48,997 nt of DNA. Origin: an uncultured Pseudomonadota bacterium. Its GTDB lineage: Bacteria; Pseudomonadota; Gammaproteobacteria; Enterobacterales; Succinivibrionaceae. Within the stretch, counting starts at the first letter, position 1, and the number at the start of each line of letters is the position of its first letter. The notes under the pieces were generated by a model. It worked only from the letters and a program-made list of their open reading frames with translations. It was not told the DNA's origin and made no database searches. Made by a program: the position numbers and the translations under genes. This document shows positions 20,576-28,914 of this stretch, in pieces. The stretch spans positions 1 to 48,997 of the forward strand of contig ONIT01000005.1 of assembly GCA_900317945.1 (NCBI GenBank). The letters are read 5' to 3'.

Positions 20576-21571
20576 ATGACACGCAGTGAAGAGCTCGCGG
20601 AGTGGGCGCGCGAGGTAACAGGAAAGAAGGATCTTGAGCTTGTCCCTCTTGCAGGCGACGCGAGCTTCAGGAAATACTACCGCTCCGAAGAGGGCATATT
20701 CGCCGACTCTCCTCCTGAGACGCAGAAGAACCGGGAATTCTGCGAGATCGCGTCGCGCCTTAAGAAGGCTGGCTTCACGGTTCCGGAAGTGCTCCATGCA
20801 GATCTTGAAAGGGGCTTCCTCCATGAGCGCGACCTGGGCGGCACCTCGCTTGAGGATGCGGTAAAAGGCCTCAGCGGAAAGCCTGTCCGGGATCTTTATG
20901 AGGCGGCGCTCGGAGTCTGCGAGTGGCTCGTGAAGGTGCCATCTGGCGCTCTTCCGCTCTTTGACAGGCCGTTCATTGAGCGCGAGCTTTCGATTTTCAC
21001 GGACTGGTTCTTCGAGGACGTGCCGCAGGAGGGCGCAGCGGGGCATTGCGAAAGGTTCTACACCGGACGCAGGCCTGATGCCTCTGAGTTCGCGGGGTAT
21101 TTCGGGACAATAGCGGACGCGGTCCTCGCGCAGCCCTATGCCTTCATGCACCGCGACTTCCACTGCCGGAACATCATGATGGCTCCTGATGACACCATGG
21201 GCATTATTGACTTCCAGGATGCGGTGAAGGGGCCTGTCACTTATGATCTGGTCTCCCTCATTGAGGACTGCTATTTCAGGCTCCCCCCTGATTTCAGGGA
21301 CAGCCTCTTTTACCGCTGGTACGGCTTTGTCCGGGACAAAGGGCAGAGCGGCGGCCTTTCCGCAGAGGAGATGAGGCGGGCCTTCGACCTTACCGGCCTG
21401 CAGCGCCACCTCAAGGCCGCCGGAATCTTCGTCCGCCTTGCCGTGAGGGACGGCAAGCGCGGGCATCTCCGTGACATACCGCTGACAGTCTCCTATGTGA
21501 GGGAGACTCTCCAGAGGTATCCGGAGCTCTCCGGCCTTTATGATCTTCTTTCTGAGTGCGGGGTATTCTGA
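20576..21571 (+). CDS. amgK: N-acetylmuramate/N-acetylglucosamine anomeric kinase AmgK
   Basis: AmgK phosphorylates MurNAc (and GlcNAc) at the anomeric position in the cell-wall recycling route that bypasses de novo UDP-MurNAc synthesis. The 331-residue protein has the aminoglycoside-phosphotransferase fold: GDASFRKYYR near residue 30, the catalytic loop FMHRDFHCRNIMM and the metal motif GIIDFQDAVKGP. ATG 20576 follows a clear GGGGGA. It overlaps murU by one base (TGATG). The lptD / amgK-murU divergent arrangement is as in Pseudomonas. Confidence 0.9.
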   Translation: MTRSEELAEWAREVTGKKDLELVPLAGDASFRKYYRSEEGIFADSPPETQKNREFCEIASRLKKAGFTVPEVLHADLERGFLHERDLGGTSLEDAVKGLSGKPVRDLYEAALGVCEWLVKVPSGALPLFDRPFIERELSIFTDWFFEDVPQEGAAGHCERFYTGRRPDASEFAGYFGTIADAVLAQPYAFMHRDFHCRNIMMAPDDTMGIIDFQDAVKGPVTYDLVSLIEDCYFRLPPDFRDSLFYRWYGFVRDKGQSGGLSAEEMRRAFDLTGLQRHLKAAGIFVRLAVRDGKRGHLRDIPLTVSYVRETLQRYPELSGLYDLLSECGVF

Positions 21572-22248
21572 TGAAGGCAATGATACTGGCCGCCGGGCGC
21601 GGCGAGAGGATGCGCCCGCTTACAGACACCTGCCCGAAGCCCATGCTCCGCGCAGGCGGCGTTCCGCTTATAGTGCGGCACATAGAGAAGCTCCGCGACG
21701 AGGCGGGCATTGCTGACATCGTGGTGAATACCGCCTGGCTCCCTGAGGTCCTGCATGCGGGGCTCGGCGACGGGAGCCGTTTCGGCGTCAGAATAAGCTG
21801 GTCTGATGAGATCCCGGGAGGACTTGAGACCGCCGGCGGAATCAAGAAGGCCCTGCCGCTCCTCGGGGATGATCCATTCCTCGTCGTGAACGGCGACTGC
21901 CTCATGACCTGCCGCTATGACGCGCTCTCGCGCCCGCTCCCCGATGGGTTCTCGGCCAGGGTATTCCTGGCGGACAACCCTCCGCACCATCCGGAAGGCG
22001 ATTTCTCAATTGACGCATCAGGGCGCCTCAGAGACGAGAGGCATCTAACCTTTACCGGAGCCGCGATCTACTCTCCCTGGCTTTTCAGTGAGGTGCCTGA
22101 GGGCAAGATAAAGCTTGCGCCTTACCTCCGGAAATGGGCCGCTGAGGGAGCGGTGCTTGCCGAGAAAATTCCCGGGCTCTGGCTTGACGTCGGCACTCCG
22201 GAGAGGCTCAGGGAAGCAGATGAGCTGCTTAATGAACAGAACGCATGA
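21571..22248 (+). CDS. murU: N-acetylmuramate 1-phosphate uridylyltransferase MurU
   Basis: MurU converts MurNAc-1-P and UTP to UDP-MurNAc, the step after AmgK. The 225-residue nucleotidyltransferase opens MKAMILAAGRGERMRPLTD with KPML behind it, the signature of sugar-1-phosphate NTP transferases; GGLETAGGIKKALP and VVNGDC are the further active-site motifs. The start codon overlaps the amgK stop. Homologous short GTs also act on mannose-1-P, so the assignment rests mainly on the amgK neighbour. Confidence 0.88.
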   Translation: MKAMILAAGRGERMRPLTDTCPKPMLRAGGVPLIVRHIEKLRDEAGIADIVVNTAWLPEVLHAGLGDGSRFGVRISWSDEIPGGLETAGGIKKALPLLGDDPFLVVNGDCLMTCRYDALSRPLPDGFSARVFLADNPPHHPEGDFSIDASGRLRDERHLTFTGAAIYSPWLFSEVPEGKIKLAPYLRKWAAEGAVLAEKIPGLWLDVGTPERLREADELLNEQNA

Positions 22249-22352
22249 TGCCGGCTGGCAGCCTGCCGGAGCAGGCGCATTTATGGAACTCTGATAGTCA
22301 TTTCAGGCAGGAACTGCTAAAATCCTGCTGTATTTTTTAAGGTTTGGACAAC

Positions 22353-23279
22353 ATGAGCAACAATAACGTTGGAGGCGATCCCTGCGGATGCGTCACCTGC
22401 GGCTGTTTCAGCTTTATCGGAGCGGGCGCTGTCCTGGCAATGCTGCCTGGATCTTTTATCACCTGGATTATTGTCCTTGGCGTCGTTGCCGTCTTCCTGA
22501 TAATCGGAGCGGCATTTTCCCCGTCAATCCCCGTAGGCAGACGGAAATACTCAACTGACGACACACGTGTGTTTGCCGACGCCGCATTCGCGGCGGCTGG
22601 CTATGTCGAGGCCGGGGAAGGAGAGATCCCCCAGCAGAGCCTGCAGCAGGCCGTAGCCTATGCATCGCGCCTTGCCTCCGGCGACGCCCAGCTTGCGAAT
22701 TCCTATATGGCCATGTTCAGCAGAGGCGAGGCGGAGTATCAGTCAAAGCTTAACGACGTCCTGAACCTCCTGCACCGCGACAGCAGGATGAGATATTTCC
22801 TGCTGAACATGATCTCAGACATAGCGACTGCCGATCTGAATATTTCCCAGAGCGAGCTCCAGCGCTTTGTTGAGGTTGCAGGCATTCTTGGAGTAGGCGC
22901 GTCAGAGGCGCAGCAGATCCTCCGCTCCAACCTCCAGTTCAAGGCCTTTACCAGCAGCTTCAGCGGAGGCTTCGGCGGCGCTGGCGGCAGCTACGGCGGC
23001 TCACAGCAGGGCGCATATCAGGGCCGCGAGGAGACCGACAGCGAGAAGGCCGCGAGCGGCAGGCTTGATCTCAAGAGGGCTTACGAAATACTCAACGTCT
23101 CCTCCTCCGATGACGACGGCTCAATCAAGAAAGCCTACCGCCGCGAGGCCAACAAGCACCATCCTGACAAGCTCCGCGCGAGAGGGCTTCCTGAGAGCAT
23201 GATTAAGGAGGAGACTGAGAAATTCGAGCTCTGCAACGCAGCCTGGGAGGTCATCAGGCAGGCAAGGGGCATCCGCTGA
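22353..23279 (+). CDS. djlA: DjlA-like membrane-anchored J-domain co-chaperone
   Basis: A 308-residue protein with an N-terminal membrane segment region (about residues 18-53), a TerB-like helical domain (about 75-195), a Gly/Ser/Gln-rich linker and a C-terminal J domain holding the HPD tripeptide in ANKHHPDKLRARG. This order matches DjlA, which recruits DnaK to the inner membrane. The N-terminus is Cys-rich (CGCVTCGC), which is unusual. ATG 22353 has TAAGG upstream. djlA also lies near lptD in E. coli. Confidence 0.88.
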   Translation: MSNNNVGGDPCGCVTCGCFSFIGAGAVLAMLPGSFITWIIVLGVVAVFLIIGAAFSPSIPVGRRKYSTDDTRVFADAAFAAAGYVEAGEGEIPQQSLQQAVAYASRLASGDAQLANSYMAMFSRGEAEYQSKLNDVLNLLHRDSRMRYFLLNMISDIATADLNISQSELQRFVEVAGILGVGASEAQQILRSNLQFKAFTSSFSGGFGGAGGSYGGSQQGAYQGREETDSEKAASGRLDLKRAYEILNVSSSDDDGSIKKAYRREANKHHPDKLRARGLPESMIKEETEKFELCNAAWEVIRQARGIR

Positions 23280-23321
23280 GCTCCCCTGGCGCGTTTTTCT
23301 GAGCGTGCCGTCTCCTTATCC

Positions 23322-23356
23322 GCCCTGTCTCCGCCTGTGCGGGCAGGGCTTTTTTA
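23322..23356 (+). terminator. Terminator after djlA
   Basis: GCCCTG (from 23323) pairs with CAGGGC (to 23349), with an inner CCGC/GCGG stem and a T run at 23350-23356. Confidence 0.8.
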
Positions 23357-23466
23357 TCTCTGAATTTCTACCTGCGTAAAACTTTCCGACTGTCCCCGGG
23401 CTGTATAATAAGGTCTGCAATAAGTAAGATTCAATCCTGTTCCATTCTATTTTCAGCGGGATTTAT

Positions 23467-23937
23467 ATGAGAGAAATTTCTATTCCGGGACTGGCCGCGC
23501 TTCTCGCCTTCCCGCTCGCCGCCTGCGCTTCGGTGCATGAGGACTATGAGGGCGTTGGATATACCATCTATACAGACTTCAGGGTTGAGAGCAGCGTCAC
23601 TGACTCCGAGGGGCTCCCTGAGGGCGCTGTAGGCTGGTTCGGCAGCAGCCCGGTTTACGAGGAGAAGTCTCAGCACCCAGGCTACCTCGCCTTCATTCTC
23701 AAAGACGGAGAGAGCAGGGGAATACTCCTCAAAAACACCATTGCCTTCAAGTGCCGTACTCCTGGCGCTGCCTGCGTGCCGGACGGCATCAACGCGGAGA
23801 AGAACGGCCGCAAATATGTGGCAGAGGCTGAGGATTTCAGCGATTTCCAGCGCATTTTCAGGATCCTGAAGGGTAGCTCCGAGGTAAAGCAAGTCATGCC
23901 GCAGGTTGATGCCGGCGTTGAGCTCAGGAAAATGTAA
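23467..23937 (+). CDS. Small lipoprotein of unknown function
   Basis: I do not recognise the family. The 156-residue product has a short hydrophobic signal and a lipobox FPLAAC (Cys at residue 20), so it should be lipidated. The mature part (about 136 residues) has a Cys pair (FKCRTPGAACVPDG) that may form a disulfide. The residue after the lipid Cys is Ala, not Asp, which favours outer-membrane sorting by the E. coli rule. It precedes the subtilase gene in the same orientation, 55 bases apart, and could share its transcript. Confidence 0.65.
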   Translation: MREISIPGLAALLAFPLAACASVHEDYEGVGYTIYTDFRVESSVTDSEGLPEGAVGWFGSSPVYEEKSQHPGYLAFILKDGESRGILLKNTIAFKCRTPGAACVPDGINAEKNGRKYVAEAEDFSDFQRIFRILKGSSEVKQVMPQVDAGVELRKM

Positions 23938-23992
23938 TTTCAGGTGAAGGACCTGGTCAGGGCAGTCATTAAGTCAGTCAGGATATTCAGCT

Positions 23993-26230
23993 ATGGCGTT
24001 CAGAAAATCAGAATTATCAGTTGCGGCTTTCTCGGTTTTGCTTCTGGCATCGTGCGGAGGCGGAGGTGGCGGCGGCAGCTCAACCGCATCAGAGGATGAG
24101 AACGGCAACACCAATATAAGCGTAAGCCTCGATGTCCTGAACGGCACTGACTCAGCGGTCCTTTACCAGCTCGGAAGCTCTGACTATTCCAGCATAGCCT
24201 TCAGCTCGGAGAACGCTTCTCTTGAAGCCGGAGCTGACGGCTACCTGGTCCTGAGGTTCAGGCCTGAGATGCTCTCCGATCCTGACTTTCTTGTAAAGGA
24301 TGAGACTGTTCACTATTCAGCCTCGTCATCCTCCAGATCCATTCAGGGATATATCACCATCAGCTATGGCAGGGATCCTCTGATTAACCATCAGTGGTAC
24401 ATCAGGAATACCACGGCGGACGATACAGCAGATGCCGGGTCAGACCGCATAGACGGCTTTTTCTACAAGGTCTGGAGAAGGGCCGTGCACGGAAGCGGCG
24501 CGCTGGTCGCCGTGCTTGATGACGGCCTTGAGATAAAGCACCCGGATCTCAGCGCCAATATCGGCTCCGGTTCCTACAACTATGAGTACCTGGGATACAA
24601 AAACTCAGGGTGGGATATCCCGAATGGCATGACCGAGACCGATCCGACCCCGCTCTCGTCAGGCGACGCACACGGCACCAATGTGGCGGGCATCATCGCC
24701 GCATCGGCCGCCAACGGCACCGGCATCAGCGGCATAGCTCCGGAGGCCAGAGTCATAGGATTCAACGTGATGAGCTCGCTCCTTACGTCCGTGGGACAGA
24801 ATGCCGCAAGGCTTGACGCTTACCGCAAAATCCTCACCCAGGGCAATGTCGACGTCATAAACGAGTCATTCGGCACCTATGACGGAAGCTTCTATACAGA
24901 TGACACCATGAGCTCTCTCATGAAGGCGCTCTATGACAGCGGCACAGTCAGAGTGTCGGCAGCCGGCAACTATTTCGCCCCTGACGAGTACCTTAATGCC
25001 ATATCAACCTCAGAGGCTCTGGAGTACCAGGAATGCTCTCTGCTGGGCACCAACTGCGTCTGGACGCAGAACGGTCCGTGCGATTACCTGCCCTGGGTGA
25101 TAAAGGCTGGCGCGGTAGGGTTCAGCGGCGCTCATGCCTCCTACTCCTCTGCAGGAACAAACCTCCTGGTCTCGGGCTTCGGCGGCGACATGTCCGGCCC
25201 CTACATCTACTCAACCGACAGGACCACCTGCTCCGCGGGGTACAACAAGACCAGCTCGGATGAGGATACTTCATGCAGCTACTACGACGGCTTCACCGGA
25301 ACTTCAGCCGCGGCCCCGACGGTAACAGGCCTCGTTGCGCTTCTCAGGGGACAGTATCCGTCCCTGAGCCCATCGCAGGTCCGCTGGATCCTGGCGAAAT
25401 CCTCCAGGAACGATTCCGCTCTGCCGGGGCTCAGCTACTCGCCGGTTTACTCCGGTGACATCCTGGTTGACGAGGGCTGGACCGAAAATGGCGCCGGCCT
25501 CCGTTTCAGCAGAAGATACGGATTCGGGGTAATTGACGCGCCTGCCGCCCTTGATGCGGCCGACGGCTGCGCCGGTGATGCGGAATGCTCTGCAAGGTCT
25601 GGCACGCCCGGGCAATACACTATAGTGCTATCCTGCACCAAGGCAGATGCGGTAAGTGATGACGCGTCAACCGCGGATGTCTACGCAGGCACCTATGACA
25701 GCGCCAGGGATACCTACATCGTTGGCTACGGCTTTGACCAAAGCCATGACGTCAGCAGCTACCTGGACAATAAAGATCAGCACTATGTCTGCACCGGAAA
25801 AAAGATGCTCGACTCCTCGGACAACCCGGTCTCCGGAAGCTTCACGCTTGACTCTGTGCTTCTGAGCGTCGATGACTTCAGCTTCAGCCCTCTGTCAGTC
25901 TGCGGCTCCAGAGCGCTTGAGCACCAGACACCTATGACCGGAGACGACACGGTTGACTATATAAACACTGTAGCACGCTCAAAGCTCGGGCTTGCCGTCA
26001 GGACTCCGGGAAGTACATACAGCGTCCTCAAGGGCTTCTTCGAGAACTCCTCAGGCTCGCTGAACTCAGGCTACCCCGGCTCCAGTGCCGTATCTCTCAA
26101 TGCGCTGACCAACGCGCCGATGGGGGAGCACGTAACAGCAGGAGAGGAGTGGAGCGCCGACATTTTCTCCTGGTGCGATCTCGCCGATAATTTTGACGCA
26201 TATCTGACCGTCTTCGCGCACCGCCTTTAA
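23993..26230 (+). CDS. Subtilisin-like (S8) serine protease lipoprotein
   Basis: A 745-residue S8 peptidase with the Asp-His-Ser triad visible: Asp176 in VAVLDDGLEIKHPDL, His228 in GDAHGTNVAGI and Ser438 in FTGTSAAAPT; the oxyanion Asn is in SAAGNYF. INHQWYIRNT before the catalytic domain is usual for kexin-like and Aeromonas-type subtilases. It begins with a lipobox (LLASC, Cys21) followed by seven Gly residues, a flexible tether. About 270 residues follow the catalytic domain and contain several Cys, perhaps a chaperone-dependent or binding domain. It should act outside the inner membrane or at the surface; its substrate is unknown. Confidence 0.88.
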   Translation: MAFRKSELSVAAFSVLLLASCGGGGGGGSSTASEDENGNTNISVSLDVLNGTDSAVLYQLGSSDYSSIAFSSENASLEAGADGYLVLRFRPEMLSDPDFLVKDETVHYSASSSSRSIQGYITISYGRDPLINHQWYIRNTTADDTADAGSDRIDGFFYKVWRRAVHGSGALVAVLDDGLEIKHPDLSANIGSGSYNYEYLGYKNSGWDIPNGMTETDPTPLSSGDAHGTNVAGIIAASAANGTGISGIAPEARVIGFNVMSSLLTSVGQNAARLDAYRKILTQGNVDVINESFGTYDGSFYTDDTMSSLMKALYDSGTVRVSAAGNYFAPDEYLNAISTSEALEYQECSLLGTNCVWTQNGPCDYLPWVIKAGAVGFSGAHASYSSAGTNLLVSGFGGDMSGPYIYSTDRTTCSAGYNKTSSDEDTSCSYYDGFTGTSAAAPTVTGLVALLRGQYPSLSPSQVRWILAKSSRNDSALPGLSYSPVYSGDILVDEGWTENGAGLRFSRRYGFGVIDAPAALDAADGCAGDAECSARSGTPGQYTIVLSCTKADAVSDDASTADVYAGTYDSARDTYIVGYGFDQSHDVSSYLDNKDQHYVCTGKKMLDSSDNPVSGSFTLDSVLLSVDDFSFSPLSVCGSRALEHQTPMTGDDTVDYINTVARSKLGLAVRTPGSTYSVLKGFFENSSGSLNSGYPGSSAVSLNALTNAPMGEHVTAGEEWSADIFSWCDLADNFDAYLTVFAHRL

Positions 26231-26255
26231 TGTGGCCGGTCCGGGAGATGAATGA

Positions 26256-26279
26256 AGCCCCAGCCGAGGGGGCTTTTTT
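26256..26279 (+). terminator. Terminator after the S8 protease
   Basis: AGCCCC (26256-26261), loop AGCCGAG, GGGGCT (26269-26274), then T to 26279. On the minus strand no T tract follows, so it serves the plus-strand gene only. Confidence 0.85.
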
Positions 26280-26281
26280 GA

Positions 26282-27250
26282 TTACCTGCCGATGTTCTTC
26301 TTCAGCCAACCCCTCAGCTTCCGCTCTGCGGCCTCAGGAGTGCCGGTTTTCGCCTGGCTGAAGCACTCACTTCCCTTCTTTCCCGCCTCATGCCGCCTCG
26401 CCTCTGCCGAGGCCTTAAGCCAGCCGATCTCCGGTCCGATGACCAAATCAAGTACCGGGTACTTAAGGGCTGCAACGGTCTGCGCCATGTCGCTCACCGT
26501 CTTCTCCTCCGGATACTGCGCGTTTATGAGGACCAGGGCGGCAGGGCTCTCAAGGAGCCCGGTCTTCAGCATAGAGAGGAGCCAGGGGGCAGATCTGCCC
26601 GAGACCGCGATAATAATCTTTCCACCGCTGCTCTCCGCCGTGGCGCAGGCATCCCTGACATAGTCAGTGTAGGCCTTGGCTGACTTGCTCAGGTATTCCT
26701 CAGAATAGTTTCCCGACGGCCGCATCGAGCTGAGCTCTGGGGTCGGGAGGAAAACGTAGCTGTCCCACTTTTCGTCTGAGGCCATCCTGGCAAAGCCGGT
26801 AACACGATCGGTTCCTCCCCATTCAGGGAAAATGAGGAACGTTCCGGGAGGCTGGGGAACGGCAGGCTCAAAATGGATATAGGAGATGCCGTCCTTGGTT
26901 TCTGAGTAGCTGTATCTACTCCAGTCCTTGATCAGATGGCTGCGGTCGGCCTCTGAAAGGGACATGATGTACTCGGAGGCGTCAAGATTGAAGGGAACGC
27001 TTTTCTCCTCTTTCGGCGGGTCTCCGGAGCCCTGCTCCTTTGCTTCTGCCTCAGCGGAGCCTGCCTCAGCGGAATCTCCGTCCCTGGCTTCGCCTTCGCT
27101 GCCGGCGTCATCCTTTGCCTGGCTCTCACCTTCTGCCACGCCTGCCTTCGCTCCAGTGACCTTTCCCTCAGGCTCCTCAGCTGCCGCGGCTAACGGCAGG
27201 GCGGCAATCAGGACAAGGGCAGCTATCCGGGAGAGAAGGCTCTTTCGCAT
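26282..27250 (-). CDS. Secreted DUF3530-like protein
   Basis: A 322-residue protein with a signal peptide (MRKSLLSRIAALVLIAAL to AAAAE), then an Ala/Glu/Gly/Asp-rich low-complexity stretch (about residues 25-85), then a domain that looks like an alpha/beta-hydrolase: PGTFLIFPEWGG, VAVSGRSAPWLLSML (a nucleophile-elbow-like G-x-S), and ALVLINAQYPE. This order resembles DUF3530 proteins of gammaproteobacteria, function unknown. It starts two bases after the rluA stop, so it is probably the last gene of bamD-rluA-DUF3530. Confidence 0.65.
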   Translation of the reverse strand: MRKSLLSRIAALVLIAALPLAAAAEEPEGKVTGAKAGVAEGESQAKDDAGSEGEARDGDSAEAGSAEAEAKEQGSGDPPKEEKSVPFNLDASEYIMSLSEADRSHLIKDWSRYSYSETKDGISYIHFEPAVPQPPGTFLIFPEWGGTDRVTGFARMASDEKWDSYVFLPTPELSSMRPSGNYSEEYLSKSAKAYTDYVRDACATAESSGGKIIIAVSGRSAPWLLSMLKTGLLESPAALVLINAQYPEEKTVSDMAQTVAALKYPVLDLVIGPEIGWLKASAEARRHEAGKKGSECFSQAKTGTPEAAERKLRGWLKKNIGR

Positions 27251-27252
27251 AG

Positions 27253-27966
27253 TCAGGACCTGTAGTCTTCAAGATGGCAGGGGCAGTCAAACGGAGGGTA
27301 GGAGAGAAACTCCATGGTCTTGCCGGACGGGTGGCGGAACCGGAGGTAGAAGGCATGCAACTGCAGGTGCGGCGCCATGTCGGTGTTTTTTCCGTTCTGA
27401 TACCACGCGTCACCCAGGATCGGATGTGATATTGAGAAGAGATGGAGCCTCAGCTGGTGGGATCTTCCGGTAAGGGGCTTCAGGACCACGAGACTCCTGT
27501 CATCGAGGACTGATGCGGTATGGTAGAGGGTTTTTGCCTCCTTCCCGTGCTCCCTGTCGATGAAGTGGAGCGGAGACATCTCCCGGCTGGTGCCGATGGG
27601 GAGGTCTATCTCGCCGTCAGCGCTCTCCATCTGCCCGTAAACCCAGGCCACGTAGCGCTTCACCACAGTCCTGCCGATGAATTCCTTTCCGAGGAATGAC
27701 GCGGCCCTGCTGTTTTTCGCGACGACGAGGATCCCGGAAGTGCTCATGTCCAGGCGGTGCACCGCCGCGCTCTCCGGTGCTTTTTCCCTTATCCTGGTAA
27801 GGATGCTGTCATTGGTCTCCGGATAGCGTCCGGGGACGCTCAGGATGCCTGACGGCTTGTCAGCAACAACAATGTCGTCATCCTCGTAGAGGATGCTGAG
27901 GTAAGGATCCTTCGGCGGATCGTAAACGAAGGTGAGCCCCTTACTTGAACGCTGACTTGCTTGCAT
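27253..27966 (-). CDS. rluA: RluA-type pseudouridine synthase
   Basis: A 237-residue pseudouridine synthase. It has the catalytic motif HRLDMSTSGILVV, VADKPSGILSVPGR, and the C-terminal LKPLTGRSHQLRLHL and HPILGD. With no S4 domain and this length it is closer to E. coli RluA (tRNA U32 and 23S U746) than to RluD. I used ATG 27966, which overlaps the end of bamD by 26 bases; upstream residues in that frame lie inside bamD. In E. coli the bamD neighbour is rluD, so the placement here is different. Confidence 0.85.
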   Translation of the reverse strand: MQASQRSSKGLTFVYDPPKDPYLSILYEDDDIVVADKPSGILSVPGRYPETNDSILTRIREKAPESAAVHRLDMSTSGILVVAKNSRAASFLGKEFIGRTVVKRYVAWVYGQMESADGEIDLPIGTSREMSPLHFIDREHGKEAKTLYHTASVLDDRSLVVLKPLTGRSHQLRLHLFSISHPILGDAWYQNGKNTDMAPHLQLHAFYLRFRHPSGKTMEFLSYPPFDCPCHLEDYRS

Positions 27967-28729
27967 AGCTGTTGTTGGGGAAATTGTCGGCCATAAGCTC
28001 CCTGGAGCGCTCCTCAAGATCGGTGAGCCCCAGCTTGTGGTAGCTCTTGATCATGATTTCTATTGCGTCCTCAGTGTATTTGGTCTCGTAGAAGTTCTCG
28101 AGTATTTCCTTGCAGCGGTTGGCGGCGCCTATGTAGGCCTGCCTTCTGTAGTAATAGTCAGCCACGTCTACATAGTGCCTTGCGAGCTTGTCTCTGAGAT
28201 AGATCATGCGGGCCTGCGCATCGGCCGCGTAGACGCTGTCAGGATAGGCGGTCACCAGGGTATTGAAGTCAGAGAACGCAGTCTGCGAGAATGCCGGATC
28301 ACGGTCATAGCGGTCAATGTGGAAGATGGTCTGCAGAAGATCAGAGTCCTGCTGCATGTTGGTGAGCCCGCGCATGTAGTAGACGTAGTCAAGGTTCTGA
28401 TGGGTAGGATGGGTCCTGATGAAGTCATCGCAGGCCGCAACCGCCTTCTCATTGTCGCCGTTCTTGTAGTAGGCGTAGATCAGATCAAGCTGGATCTGCT
28501 CGGAGAGCGGGCCGTACGGGTAGCGGGCGTCCATGGTCTCGAGATATTTGATGGCCTCAGTGAAGTCGCCTCCGTCAATAATCGACTGGGTCTCCTGATA
28601 GAGAACCATAGGGGGCTTGTCAGGAACCTCTTCTTTAATCTGCTGTGAGGAGCATCCGACTGTAAGGAAACACGCACATGCCGCTCCGAGCATGGCGGCA
28701 GCTGTCTTTGAACTTATATTTTTCAGCAT
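27941..28729 (-). CDS. bamD: Outer membrane assembly lipoprotein BamD
   Basis: BamD is the essential lipoprotein of the BAM complex that folds outer-membrane proteins. The 262-residue product has a lipoprotein signal ending TVGC (Cys26) and five TPR-like repeats (YQETQSIIDGGDFTEAIKYL, YPYGPLSEQIQLDLIYAYYK, YVYYMRGLTN). AADAQARMIYLRDKLA is a recognisable family block. It is the first gene of a short operon with rluA. Confidence 0.95.
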   Translation of the reverse strand: MLKNISSKTAAAMLGAACACFLTVGCSSQQIKEEVPDKPPMVLYQETQSIIDGGDFTEAIKYLETMDARYPYGPLSEQIQLDLIYAYYKNGDNEKAVAACDDFIRTHPTHQNLDYVYYMRGLTNMQQDSDLLQTIFHIDRYDRDPAFSQTAFSDFNTLVTAYPDSVYAADAQARMIYLRDKLARHYVDVADYYYRRQAYIGAANRCKEILENFYETKYTEDAIEIMIKSYHKLGLTDLEERSRELMADNFPNNSYASKSAFK

Positions 28730-28863
28730 TCTGTGTTACCGGATCAGCAAATATTCTCAAGATGGATTTCCTAATTGTAGCATGTTTTTGAAGCTGCCTG
28801 TTCCCTAATCTTTACGCCTTGCCGCCACTTCTGCCGCTCCGCGGAGAGCAGGTCAGGGACAGG

Positions 28864-28893
28864 CAAAAAAAGGGAGGCTCTGCGGTCTCCCTC
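28864..28893 (-). terminator. trp operon terminator
   Basis: On the minus strand AGGGAG (28892-28887) pairs with CTCCCT (28876-28871) and is followed by a run of T into GCC. It is about 20 bases after the trpA stop. Confidence 0.85.
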
Positions 28894-28914
28894 TCTCAGT
28901 GCCTTATTTTAATC

